64,000 nt of DNA from an uncultured Clostridia bacterium (GTDB lineage: Bacteria; Bacillota; Clostridia; Oscillospirales; Acutalibacteraceae): NCBI GenBank assembly GCA_947627055.1, contig CANQUS010000006.1:20338-84337 (forward strand), in the 5' to 3' direction. The notes beneath the pieces were generated by a model. It was not told the origin of the DNA. It made no database searches and saw only the letters and a list, made by a program, of their open reading frames with translations. Below, piece after piece: positions 36,528-45,454 of the stretch; position 1 is the first letter of the stretch, and every line of letters begins with the position of its first letter. The position numbers and the translations under genes are program-made.

Positions 36528-39335
36528 TTGGCAGCGACCTCAAAAAAAGAAAATTCAAAAGAAAAAAATCTATCTGCTAAAAAGCAGCCGAAATCAAAGG
36601 CTCAAGCAGAAGCGGAGGCTTCTGAAATATTTCACAGACGAATAACTGCTATACTGATGTTTGGCGCGGCGGCGATATTATTCTTTATATTTGCAGTGCG
36701 CGGAGAAAGGCTTTGGCAAATTCTGCACTCATTTATTTGGGGAATATTCGGTTTCTGCGGAATACTTATCCCGATATTTTTGGGGTATGCAGCATATCAG
36801 CACGGAAAAAGCGAAAGACCGTACAAGCTCGGCTTAAGGATATTTTTGGCTGCTCTTCTTGTGACATTGTTTTCGACCGCAGTTTTTCTGTTTGGACACG
36901 CCTCTGTAAACAGCGGCATCTTCCCGGCTATGGGGACGGCATATAACGAAGGCACTTCGTACAAGGGAGGAGGACTTTACAGCGCGATATTCGGAGCGCC
37001 TCTCTTAGCTATGCTCGGAGCAGCCGGTGCCCGCATAAGTGTGTCCGTCATGCTGTTCGTTGTGATCATGATAGTTTCCGGCACAACCATAATAAGCTTT
37101 ATTGATATTTTCAAAAAGCCCGTCGAGAATGTTTCCGACAAAGTTTCGGATAAGGTCGCTGAAAAGAAAAATAATATTTCAAGACGCCGCCAAGAAAAAC
37201 GTGAATACAGAAAAGCCCAACCGAATGAGGATCAGCGTTCCATATATATTTACGGGAGAAAAAATCAGAATAAAACGCACGGCGGCACTATTGACATTCC
37301 TCTTGACGATGAGCGTCCGTCAGTACGTACAGTCGCAAAAACGTCCGATATACATCCCGACGACTATTTACATGAGGAGATGATACCTGAAAATATGGAC
37401 AACGTTTCCGTCACAGAAGTAAGCGTCAGCTCGGTTTCGCATAAGAAGCAAAGGAAAAGCAAACCAAGTGAGCTTGCAACTGTTGACAGATCTAAGATAG
37501 ACACCGTTGCCGAGGTCGTCGAAGACGGTTCCGCAGAAAGCTTGAACAGCATACTCTCCGCATCGGATTCACAAACGATCTCGGAGGCACTTGAGCGATT
37601 TAATCAGAGGAACAAGGGGCGCAAGAGGTCAAGCTCCTATGAAAGCGCCGAGCCATTCTCAATCGACAGCGAAGGCAGTGAAATAATCGAGGGCAAGTAC
37701 ATCAAACCGCCTGTAACGCTCCTCGAGCCTACACCGTATACAGACGAGGGCGATATTGCATTGGAGCTTAACCATAACGGCAGTATGCTCATTGAAATGC
37801 TCGCAAGCTTCGGTGTCAAGGCAAACATCGTAAATATATGCAGAGGACCGTCTGTCACACGATACGAGCTTCAGCCTGCTGCAGGTGTCAAAATAAGCAA
37901 AATAACAAACCTTTCAGATGATATTGCCATGAATCTCGCCGCCGTCGGCGTAAGGATCGAAGCGCCTATCCCCGGAAAATCCGCCGTTGGCGTTGAAGTT
38001 CCTAACAAGGTGGTAAGCATTGTTAAAATGCGCGAGATCCTAGAGTCACCAGAGTTCAACAGGGCGAAAAGCAATCTTACGGTAGCTCTGGGACGAGATA
38101 TTGAGGGCAACATAACTCTTGCCGACCTTTCAAAAATGCCTCATCTGCTCATAGCTGGTTCTACAGGTTCGGGTAAATCTGTCTGTATAAACTCAATGCT
38201 CGTCAGCTTGCTTTACAAATCCTCACCCGACGAAGTAAAGCTGCTAATGATAGATCCAAAGGTCGTTGAACTGGGTATATACAACGGTATCCCACACCTG
38301 CTCGTTCCGGTTGTGACCGATCCGAGAAAGGCGGCGGGTGCGCTGAACTGGGCTGTCAATCATATGCTTGAACGTTATAAGCTGTTTGCGGAAAATAACG
38401 TTCGCGATATAAGGGGTTATAATGCTCTCGTCGATAAGCTTAATGCACAGGCAGATGCGGAGGAAGATGCTGAAACCGACAATGAACATGAGTATGCCGA
38501 TTCTGAAGAATACGAGATGCCGCAAACACCTGAGGAACGTCAGATGATGGATGCCGCCCGATACGAAGCCGAAACAGGCGAAGCGAAGCCCAAAAAGGAA
38601 AAACGAAAAAAACTCGAGCAGATACTAATCGTAATTGACGAACTTGCCGACCTTATGATGGCGGCGCCAAGCGAGGTTGAAAACTCGATATGCCGTCTTG
38701 CGCAGATGGCTCGTGCGGCAGGTATGCACCTTGTTATTGCTACACAGAGACCGTCTGTCGATGTTATTACCGGTATTATCAAAGCTAATATTCCCAGCCG
38801 TATAGCCTTTGCCGTTAAATCGCAGGTGGATTCACGAACCATACTTGACACAGGAGGAGCGGACAAGCTGCTCGGACGCGGCGATATGCTTTTTGCGCCT
38901 ATTGGAGCGTCAAAACCTAAGCGTGTTCAGGGATGTTTTGTAAACGATGAGGAAATAGAGCGTGTCATTGACTTCGTAAAAAATTCGAGAGTAACCGAAT
39001 ATGATGAAAAAATTGCTCATGAGATCGAAAGCAGCGCGATTCCAGAAAAAAATGAAAGGAATGCTGACACGGCTGATGAGTCGGACATGGATCCAATGAT
39101 GGAGGAAGCTATAAAATGCGTAGTCGAAGCAGGGCAGGCCTCAACCTCTCTCCTGCAAAGGAGACTGCGGCTCGGATATGCGCGTGCCGGCAGGCTCATT
39201 GACGAGATGGAGATCCTCGGTATTGTCGGTCCGCACGAGGGGTCAAAGCCGCGACAGGTGCTGATAACTCAACAGCAATACCTCGAACGCTGTATGGCGA
39301 GGGGGGACGCTCCGATAAGCGACGATAAGGAATAA
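36528..39335 (+). CDS. ftsK: DNA translocase FtsK/SpoIIIE
   Basis: Septal DNA pump that clears chromosomes from the division or sporulation septum, 935 residues. Four membrane helices lie in about residues 45-185, followed by a variable acidic linker to about 420. The RecA-like motor then has Walker [13 protein letters not shown] and Walker [14 protein letters not shown]. The C-terminal gamma winged helix includes [18 protein letters not shown]. An acidic insert ([10 protein letters not shown] region) lies inside the motor domain, before the ELADLM motif. The TTG at 36528 follows a perfect AGGAGG with seven bases between; the open frame upstream lacks such a site. A weak hairpin follows the stop. 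Confidence 0.94.
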   Translation: MAATSKKENSKEKNLSAKKQPKSKAQAEAEASEIFHRRITAILMFGAAAILFFIFAVRGERLWQILHSFIWGIFGFCGILIPIFLGYAAYQHGKSERPYKLGLRIFLAALLVTLFSTAVFLFGHASVNSGIFPAMGTAYNEGTSYKGGGLYSAIFGAPLLAMLGAAGARISVSVMLFVVIMIVSGTTIISFIDIFKKPVENVSDKVSDKVAEKKNNISRRRQEKREYRKAQPNEDQRSIYIYGRKNQNKTHGGTIDIPLDDERPSVRTVAKTSDIHPDDYLHEEMIPENMDNVSVTEVSVSSVSHKKQRKSKPSELATVDRSKIDTVAEVVEDGSAESLNSILSASDSQTISEALERFNQRNKGRKRSSSYESAEPFSIDSEGSEIIEGKYIKPPVTLLEPTPYTDEGDIALELNHNGSMLIEMLASFGVKANIVNICRGPSVTRYELQPAAGVKISKITNLSDDIAMNLAAVGVRIEAPIPGKSAVGVEVPNKVVSIVKMREILESPEFNRAKSNLTVALGRDIEGNITLADLSKMPHLLIAGSTGSGKSVCINSMLVSLLYKSSPDEVKLLMIDPKVVELGIYNGIPHLLVPVVTDPRKAAGALNWAVNHMLERYKLFAENNVRDIRGYNALVDKLNAQADAEEDAETDNEHEYADSEEYEMPQTPEERQMMDAARYEAETGEAKPKKEKRKKLEQILIVIDELADLMMAAPSEVENSICRLAQMARAAGMHLVIATQRPSVDVITGIIKANIPSRIAFAVKSQVDSRTILDTGGADKLLGRGDMLFAPIGASKPKRVQGCFVNDEEIERVIDFVKNSRVTEYDEKIAHEIESSAIPEKNERNADTADESDMDPMMEEAIKCVVEAGQASTSLLQRRLRLGYARAGRLIDEMEILGIVGPHEGSKPRQVLITQQQYLERCMARGDAPISDDKE

Positions 39336-39615
39336 CTCACACTAAAATTGTTAAGTGTAAAATAAATCCAAGAGATTTTATAGAGAAGAAAAAGCGGATT
39401 AGATATGTTGAACAGCTGAGGGCGTGAAAATAAAAATGCGATACTGCACTTTTCGCGGTATGATTAGAGAAACACTGAATAAATTGACGTAATACTGAGC
39501 GAAGCATCGAGTATAACTAATTCTCACAAACATTTCGTGACAGCAGCTAAAATACAGTATATACAAGCCATTTTTGGGCGCTACCGCACTTTCGAGGTGA
39601 AGTGGTTAAGATTTT
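39336..39615. other. Intergenic stretch without a recognisable gene
   Basis: Beyond a weak stem just after ftsK (CACACT/AGTGT, 39337-39358) I see no ORF, RNA or repeat that I can support. It ends at the left boundary of the IS3 remnant. Confidence 0.5.
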
Positions 39616-40032
39616 TTGTAACACTTATGGCTAAAAAAATCTATTAGATTGCGGCTTGAAGTTTATCGGAGGCGACAGAACCCGGCATCCCCGATTTTGA
39701 GCTGCTAAGCAATCCATGAACATGAAATCCCCTATGCTTCTGTCCGTGCATGGTATGGCGTGCGGTAGCCATTGTAGCTGTGCGGGCGCACATGGTCGTA
39801 GTCTTCTTTGGCTTGGGGATCGGTCCGGCATTCTTTGCTGAACTCCGCACACCATTTGGAGATGCCGGATTTGGAAATACCGTATTCGGCAGTAATGCTT
39901 TTGTAGGTACGGCCTTCTTCCAAATGGAGACGGACTATTTTCTTTTTGAACTCAGATGTGTAATTTTGTGACATAATGAGTACCTCTTTTCTTTTGATTT
40001 TTATTATATCTCATTAGCCACTACTGTTACAA
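39616..40032 (-). mobile_element. Internally deleted IS3-family element
   Basis: The ends TGTAACACTTATGGCTAA (39617-39634) and, inverted, TGTAACAGTAGTGGCTAA (40031-40014) match at 15 of 18 positions, bounding 417 bp. This is far below the size of a complete IS3 element. The inside codes on the minus strand for a fusion of the two ends of the transposase genes. Target-site duplications were not recognised. Confidence 0.7.
39732..39974 (-). pseudogene. IS3 transposase: OrfA start fused to OrfB end
   Basis: An intact 80-codon frame. Residues 1-57 are the helix-turn-helix N-terminus of an IS3 OrfA (YTSEFKKKIVRLHLEEG and YGISKSGISKW). From about residue 58 it jumps to the extreme C-terminus of OrfB (DHVRPHSYNGYRTPY). 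The integrase core with its DDE residues is missing, so it cannot transpose on its own. Because the junction keeps the frame, a small DNA-binding protein may still be made and could bind the element's ends. Confidence 0.7.
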
Positions 40033-40070
40033 CTTTATTGTAGCACAACAATCGATATCGAAGCATAAAA

Positions 40071-40110
40071 CAAGACTCCCTTACTACCAATGATGGCAGG
40101 GGGAGTCTTG
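40071..40110 (-). terminator. Terminator of the DUF3267 gene
   Basis: CAAGACTCCC and GGGAGTCTTG pair perfectly. On the minus strand the stem is followed by TTTTATG. Confidence 0.75.
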
Positions 40111-40120
40111 GTATTTAAAT

Positions 40121-40720
40121 TTATTCAACATAAGCGTACAAACCATCTTGAGAATCACATATCAAAGCATGTGGTGGAACCTTCTTCAACACACTTGTTA
40201 TATCCATATAATCTGGTGCCGGTGATATAAGCCCCATAAATGCAGATACCATACATATCGTAAGCAATGGTTTCATCGTTATTGGAATAAAGAAAAATCC
40301 TATCAATGGGATAATTCCCAATACGGCAGGTGCGATTGACATGCCGATAAAACGGTTTTTAGTAAGAGGATAATACGAAATAGCATATGCCGCCATTTTA
40401 CGAATACATAACCCAACCCAGACAGTAGCCTCTTTGGGATAGCAAACAGCGTGCGCAAACTCATGTAACGGAATAGCAATGATAAATCCAATCGCAATCG
40501 CCGGAATGAGATATACGGGAGAGACAGGAGGTTCCTTATTAAAATAAGCTTTCATGACTACTGCCACCATGCATATCATCATCGGTAATATGCCAAAAGG
40601 AATGGCCCTTTTAATAAAACCATCTCCTTCACGAATTTTAATCGCATTTTGTGGAACCGGCGGACTCTGGTGTGATGTACCAAATTCCTTTCTGTTTCCT
40701 TCCCAAACTATTTTCGCCAT
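40121..40720 (-). CDS. DUF3267 putative membrane zincin peptidase
   Basis: Membrane protein of 199 residues with an HExxH zinc-site motif (LHEFAHAV, near residue 87) placed at the edge of a helix, as in DUF3267 proteins. About four hydrophobic segments lie at residues 40-60, 70-90, 130-150 and 155-175. FIGMSIAPAVLGIIPL resembles the second conserved segment. A role in intramembrane or membrane-bound proteolysis is an inference from the motif. The ATG follows GGAGGAA. It stands alone between an IS remnant and rlmD and has its own terminator, which suits a gene acquired separately. Confidence 0.78.
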   Translation of the reverse strand: MAKIVWEGNRKEFGTSHQSPPVPQNAIKIREGDGFIKRAIPFGILPMMICMVAVVMKAYFNKEPPVSPVYLIPAIAIGFIIAIPLHEFAHAVCYPKEATVWVGLCIRKMAAYAISYYPLTKNRFIGMSIAPAVLGIIPLIGFFFIPITMKPLLTICMVSAFMGLISPAPDYMDITSVLKKVPPHALICDSQDGLYAYVE

Positions 40721-40932
40721 ACAACAATTCCTCCAACATCTATATCATCACAGCCTCAAATCTGTGTTGTCCAAGTCATTAACTCAACCCTATGACATCT
40801 AAATGGCCTACTCAACTCTCCGAACAATTCCTTTGATATGTTCTGACAGAGCGATTTTCACGGTCAAATACGCCCTCCGGTGCTAACGGTCTAATGCCAG
40901 AAAAGCCCGTATTTACGGCACTTTTTCGTTGC

Positions 40933-42324
40933 TTACCTGTCAACCCGTGACATCAATACTACGCACTCAACATGCCCCGTCCTCGGAAACAAGTCCACTG
41001 GAACTATCCTCTTGACCTCATACCCAAGCTCTCCAAAGATTCTCAGATCCCTTGCCAGCGTAGCAGGATTGCACGAAACATATACCACCCTTGACGGCGA
41101 GAAATGCTCAGATATTGTTTTTATAAGTATTGAATCACACCCCTTGCGAGGCGGGTCGATTATTACGCAGTCGGGCTTTACTCTTCGTATAGAGAGCTTC
41201 TCTGCAGCGGCTGCGGCGTCTCCGCAAAAAAAATCCGCATTTTTGATTCCGTTGACTTTTGCGTTGATTTTTGCGTCCTCGATTGCTTCGGGTATGATTT
41301 CCACACCATACAGCTTTTTAACATAGCGGGCCATCGTAAGTCCTATAGTTCCCGTTCCACAGTAAAGGTCAAGCAGCGTTTCGCGCGGCTTCAGATCTGC
41401 AAATTCCCTGGCTATGTTATATAGCTTTTCAGCTTGTATACGGTTTACCTGATAAAACGAAAGCGGTGATATTCTGAATGAAATTCCGCAAAGAGTGTCT
41501 GTTATATATCCCTCGCCGTAGAGAGTGTGACATACCCTTCCCGTTATTACATTTGTTTTTTCAAGGTTTTCGTTTATTATGATCGTTTTTATCTTATCAT
41601 TTGTCAATAAAAGATTTTTTATAAGATCGTCCGAATGAGGGATATCTTTTCCGTTGATAACAATGCAGACCATGATTTCTCCCGTTCCCATTGCGTGGCG
41701 CAAATATAGATGACGCAACAGTCCGCTGTGCGATTTTTCGTCATACGGAGAAAGCTTATATTTGTTCGCAAAGGCTATAAATGCGTCAATTATCGGATCG
41801 AATGCTCCCGAATGGAGCAAACATCCGCTTATCGGTATGACCCGATGGCTTCTCCGTGCAAAAAATCCCACAGTGACATTTCCGTCGTTGTCATTTGCTA
41901 TTGGGAGTTGCACCTTGTTGCGGTATGATATGATGTTTTCTGATGGAATGATCTCTCCGACAATAGCGCCGTCAATACCACCAATACGGGTGACGGCATC
42001 ATAGACACATTGACGCTTGAATGCAAGCTCAGCGTCGTAGCTTATGTGACGAAGTATGCACCCGCCGCATTTGTCGCTTAACGGACAGTCAAGTGAAATC
42101 CGATCCTTTGAAGGTGTTATTATCCTTTCAATAATTCCAAAGGCATATTTTTTGAGTGTCTTGACAATACGAACCTCAAGTATATCTCCAACGGCAGTAT
42201 GCGGAACAAATACCACCATAGAGTCTATTTTGCATACGCCGTTTCCCTCAGCTGTGAGACCTGTTATTTCGGTTTTATATACTTCGTTTTTATTCAGCAA
42301 AAATATCGCTCCCCGATAATTCAT
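40933..42324 (-). CDS. rlmD: 23S rRNA (uracil-5-)-methyltransferase, RlmD/TrmA family
   Basis: SAM-dependent m5U methyltransferase of rRNA (or tRNA), up to 463 residues. It has an N-terminal TRAM domain, an Fe-S cluster motif (CPLSDKCGGC), a SAM site DLYCGTGTIGL near residue 318, the catalytic Asp in IIDPPRKGC, and the cysteine nucleophile region VSCNPATLARDL. The TTG at 42300 may be the real start, since GGGGAG lies just before it; I give the longer ATG frame. The last codons (40946-40972) contain a 27-bp block found again at 62453-62479 in inverted orientation. The region 40721-40932 downstream has no supported gene. Confidence 0.9.
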   Translation of the reverse strand: MNYRGAIFLLNKNEVYKTEITGLTAEGNGVCKIDSMVVFVPHTAVGDILEVRIVKTLKKYAFGIIERIITPSKDRISLDCPLSDKCGGCILRHISYDAELAFKRQCVYDAVTRIGGIDGAIVGEIIPSENIISYRNKVQLPIANDNDGNVTVGFFARRSHRVIPISGCLLHSGAFDPIIDAFIAFANKYKLSPYDEKSHSGLLRHLYLRHAMGTGEIMVCIVINGKDIPHSDDLIKNLLLTNDKIKTIIINENLEKTNVITGRVCHTLYGEGYITDTLCGISFRISPLSFYQVNRIQAEKLYNIAREFADLKPRETLLDLYCGTGTIGLTMARYVKKLYGVEIIPEAIEDAKINAKVNGIKNADFFCGDAAAAAEKLSIRRVKPDCVIIDPPRKGCDSILIKTISEHFSPSRVVYVSCNPATLARDLRIFGELGYEVKRIVPVDLFPRTGHVECVVLMSRVDR

Positions 42325-42622
42325 TATAACCGCTGTATGATGCCCTTACTTCTATGACGGCGAGAAACGTCTGTCATTTCTTTGCATGCAAAATTTTTCA
42401 CAAAAATCATAAAAACTGCTTTGCTGTTCTGGCGGTCTGTAAAAGCTGTGCTTGAACACATTATATCACGCACCCAAAATGAGGGCAAGTAATCTCTTTT
42501 ATATACGGTAAAATACTTATTTTATATTCCATAAAAGCACAAAATATCACAGTAAATATGTTTATAATATCATTATACATATTAAACCGATGATAGCATT
42601 AAAAACAGAGGAGAGATATATA

Positions 42623-43285
42623 ATGAAAAGGATAATTATTGCAATCTTAGCGGCGGGTATGGCATTAAGCATCGTTGCTTGCTCGAATGCCAACGATAAT
42701 ACATCAAGTAATAAATCTGAAACTTCGGTAAAAACATCATCTGCTACGGAAGTAAGCGGAAATAATTCAAAAACAGCTGAAAAGCAAGAATCGTCAAGGG
42801 AAGAATCATCAACCACAGAAAGCGTTGATGATTCAAACAAAACTTCCTCAGAAAGTTCAAAAAGCAAACCTAAGAGCAAGGACGTTATTGTATACAATGA
42901 TGTAGAAATATCAGTAGGAGCGGAAGTTTCCGGTCTTGTTAAAAAACTCGGCGATCCGGACTTCGAGGAAACTATTGATCCGGAGTTTGAAGGCGGGGAA
43001 AAATCATATTCTTATTCGTATGATAATATGACTATCTATGCTTATGAAAAAGACGGAAAACGTTATGTTTCCGATATTTATGTCAGCGGACCCGGTGAAG
43101 CAAAGGCAGGAAGCGGGATCATTGTGGGTTCATCAAGAAACGATGTTTCAAAGGCATATGGCGATGCGGGAAAGGATGACACTGTTACCTACGAGATAGG
43201 CAGTAATATTATAACTTTTATGTTACAGGACGATAGCGTTACAGACATTTCTGTCGGCATGGGTCTTGATGATGAATCACTTTAA
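42623..43285 (+). CDS. Putative lipoprotein of unknown function
   Basis: Secreted lipoprotein of 220 residues. The signal peptide KRIIIAILAAGMALSIVAC ends in a lipobox cysteine at residue 19. A Ser/Thr/Lys-rich linker runs to about residue 88. The C-terminal domain contains two similar GxxVSGLVKKLGDPDF / GSSRNDVSKAYGDAG blocks, resembling small beta-alpha modules found in other clostridial lipoproteins. The domain is not one I can name. The ATG follows GAGGAGAG; an in-frame ATG at 42590 precedes that site. Lgt/LspA processing is expected, and lspA is in this window. The upstream gap 42325-42622 holds no other gene. Confidence 0.7.
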   Translation: MKRIIIAILAAGMALSIVACSNANDNTSSNKSETSVKTSSATEVSGNNSKTAEKQESSREESSTTESVDDSNKTSSESSKSKPKSKDVIVYNDVEISVGAEVSGLVKKLGDPDFEETIDPEFEGGEKSYSYSYDNMTIYAYEKDGKRYVSDIYVSGPGEAKAGSGIIVGSSRNDVSKAYGDAGKDDTVTYEIGSNIITFMLQDDSVTDISVGMGLDDESL

Positions 43286-43329
43286 TTTTCTTCCGTACAG
43301 CAAGGAATTGTTACAAAAGGTAATATTGC

Positions 43330-43574
43330 ATGAGATCATTTGAAATTGATGCAGAAAAACTTTATTGGTTAAATAACGCTGATGATCCCGATGCTTTGTG
43401 CCTGCACGGTGATGTTATTGCCAAAATAGGCGATAAAGTCTTTGAACGCTCTGCGACAGTAAGCTCAACCGCATTGTATTTGTTGAAAACATTTTCACAG
43501 TTTCGACGGACGATTTAGACAGAAACGGTTATACAGCATTTTGGAACGAGTGTTACAGGCGCAGAATGACATAG
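43330..43574 (+). pseudogene. Small frameshifted gene, unrecognised
   Basis: The frame from the ATG at 43330 reads 62 residues (SFEIDAEKLYWLNNADDPD, then VSSTALYLLKT). A different frame continues without a gap from about 43470 to a stop at 43572 (IFTVSTDDLDRNGYTAFW). The composition of both parts is protein-like, so one ancestral gene broken by a frameshift is the simplest reading. I do not recognise the family. AAAGG precedes the start. Confidence 0.35.
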
Positions 43575-44084
43575 ATCTATACTCTCCTTAAAAGCTTGAC
43601 AAATCGTATATGTGTATCGTAACAAACATCACCAGCCCGCTTTACTAAAATGTATTGTTTAAACAGTAGTTTCACCTGCTAAATACACAATGATTGTCGG
43701 CTATAAAAGTAATCGTTGGTCGTTGCGTCGGCTTTGTTCTACTTTCCTGTTATGATGTGGTGTTACGGGAGGTATCAGCTTACGCTTGATGCCGAAAGAC
43801 CTCTGCGTCTTTTCGAACGGACTCGTATTATCATCAATAATGCATTTGTAGGTAAATTAGGTGCTGTTATCTGTCTGAATGGTCTGTATCTTGACGGGAA
43901 ATGCTTTAAGAAGCATTTTTAAGAACCTTCCACTGTTTTCCGGAATATTTTCCTTAAAGCTATATACAAACCGTTTTATCACCGAAAGCGGGAATATATT
44001 TAATATACTGTGTCCAGAGATTCGCTGTTTATGGTAAAGACAAATAAATAAAAATCCGCTATACTTTCACAGGAGGTAGATCAT
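43575..44084. other. Intergenic region, possibly decayed coding sequence
   Basis: A short open frame (43716-43922) with RYQLTLDAERPLRLFERTR has some protein-like composition but no ribosome site and no family I recognise. Nothing else is supported here. Confidence 0.3.
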
Positions 44085-44585
44085 ATGGATATGACACAAA
44101 TAGGAAAATTCATAGCTGTTCTTCGTAAAGAACGAGGACTTACACAGTGGCAACTTGGGGATAAAATCGGAGTGACAAATAAGACAGTTTCTCGATGGGA
44201 AACCGGTGTATATTTACCCCCCGCAGAAGCGCTGCTGATAATGAGTGAGATTTTTGATGTTAGTGTCGATGAACTTCTAACCGGAAGGCGATTGACGAAT
44301 ACGGAATACATGAAAGCCGCTGAAGAAAAACTTACGCAGACAATCAAATCATGCAGTTTTTCTTTGAAAGATAAAATAAATTTTTACAAGAAAAAATGGC
44401 TAAAAGAGCATATTGCAATTATGGTTTCAATTGGAATCTTAATTGTGGGTGTATTCATAGCGGGTATTATAATCCCCAATATATTACTTGTGTCTGTCGC
44501 TCCGATCCTCTTAACCGTAGCGCATATGTGGAGAAATAATACAATGATGGCATACGTAGAACGAAATGCCTATGATAAAAATTGA
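44085..44585 (+). CDS. XRE-family regulator with membrane helices
   Basis: Transcriptional regulator of 166 residues. An N-terminal HTH_3 domain (residues 5-60: LRKERGLTQWQLGDKIGVTNKTVSRWE, seen in parts as GLTQWQLGDKIGVT and VSRWETGVYLPP) is followed by a charged linker and two adjacent hydrophobic segments (about 112-150). The HTH-plus-membrane layout is common in clostridial regulators that sense envelope or small-molecule signals. The ATG follows AGGAGG at good spacing. No target gene is evident beside it. A terminator follows at 44594-44634. Confidence 0.82.
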   Translation: MDMTQIGKFIAVLRKERGLTQWQLGDKIGVTNKTVSRWETGVYLPPAEALLIMSEIFDVSVDELLTGRRLTNTEYMKAAEEKLTQTIKSCSFSLKDKINFYKKKWLKEHIAIMVSIGILIVGVFIAGIIIPNILLVSVAPILLTVAHMWRNNTMMAYVERNAYDKN

Positions 44586-44593
44586 CAAGTCAG

Positions 44594-44634
44594 GATTCCT
44601 CACTATCGACATGCAGCAGTGAGGATCTTTTTTA
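44594..44634 (+). terminator. Terminator after the XRE regulator
   Basis: TCCTCACT pairs with AGTGAGGA and is followed by TCTTTTTTAC. Confidence 0.7.
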
Positions 44635-44637
44635 CTC

Positions 44638-44760
44638 TTTGGCTGCGATTGTGGATCCGACCTTTAGATTCGACGTGAAGTGTTCCTTGAACACTGTGAG
44701 TTTGGCGCTCAAACGCTTTACCATCATTTCGTCAAACTCGGTCATGGCGATGGGCTGTCT
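44638..44760 (-). pseudogene. Serine recombinase C-terminal fragment
   Basis: The minus strand reads IAMTEFDEMMVKRLSAKL then TVFKEHFTSNLKVG to a stop, matching the extreme C-terminus of large serine site-specific recombinases (pattern ITEFDExLVxxLIxxVTVxxxxxFTxxFKxG). No start and no catalytic domain remain; the upstream sequence is in other frames. It is debris of an integrative element. Confidence 0.6.
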
Positions 44761-44905
44761 TTAATAGAATCCCGCAGGTCGCTGTTCTGTTTCATCCGCT
44801 CATCCTTGACCACGCTGCCGACCTCGGATTTTTCCTTTTGATCGAGGAGTCGAAAAATCCCTTAAACAATGGCGTCATAATGCTTGACAAATCATAATCA
44901 ACATC

Positions 44906-44942
44906 AAGGGGCGACAGCTCGGCAATAAGCTGTCGTCCCTTA
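44906..44942. terminator. Terminator of the arsR-cadA-ICMT operon
   Basis: AAGGGGCGACAGCT and AGCTGTCGTCCCTT form a 14-bp stem with one G-T pair. It lies just beyond the minus-strand stop at 44950. A T-rich tract on the plus side also allows plus-strand function. Confidence 0.65.
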
Positions 44943-44949
44943 TAGTATT

Positions 44950-45438
44950 TTATTTCTTTGGAGGCCAAGGAATACATCTGTTTACACGCTTGCAGTAATT
45001 ACTATATTCCTCGCCGTATAGAGCAGCAAGCCATTTTTCTTCCGTATTTTTCATAAGTATCGTCAAGCAGAGCCAAAAGATAATCGGGAGAATAAGAAGC
45101 CAAAGATTGCCCTCAAGTAAAAGTACACCTGAGCATATCATTAAAAATGCCGAATACACAGGATTTCTAACATAGGCATATACACCCGTTTGAACCAAAT
45201 TATTACGGCGAATATTTTCTCCTATTCTTGATTCAAAATTCGCCCTCACCCAAAATACAGCTCCTAAAATAATCAGTATAATTCCGATTATAAAAAACGG
45301 TATTCGCAGTATATCGATCTTTCCCGTATCAAGCTTTCCGATAATCGATAAAAACTCACCCAAAATTGTCAAAATAACAATACTTATTGAATACATCGGT
45401 CCGACGCCGTATATCGGCAAATGCTTTTTTTCGTCCAT
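44950..45438 (-). CDS. Isoprenylcysteine carboxyl methyltransferase (ICMT) family membrane protein
   Basis: Small integral membrane methyltransferase-like protein, 162 residues, four to five helices. The conserved C-terminal block is present: GVYAYVRNPVYSAFLM followed by EEKWLAALYGEEYSNYCKRVNRCIPW, which holds the SAM-binding RNP..Y and EE...YG..Y motifs. The bacterial substrate is unknown. The ATG at 45438 is preferred, following GAGGTG, although the frame stays open into cadA. It begins 16 bp after cadA, so it is the third gene of a metal-responsive operon. Confidence 0.82.
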   Translation of the reverse strand: MDEKKHLPIYGVGPMYSISIVILTILGEFLSIIGKLDTGKIDILRIPFFIIGIILIILGAVFWVRANFESRIGENIRRNNLVQTGVYAYVRNPVYSAFLMICSGVLLLEGNLWLLILPIIFWLCLTILMKNTEEKWLAALYGEEYSNYCKRVNRCIPWPPKK

Positions 45439-45454
45439 ATGCACCTCGAAAATA

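Noticed and set aside
40721..40932. Possible integrase remnant downstream of rlmD
   Set aside because: Short minus-strand pieces look protein-like, but I could not place them in any recombinase family.
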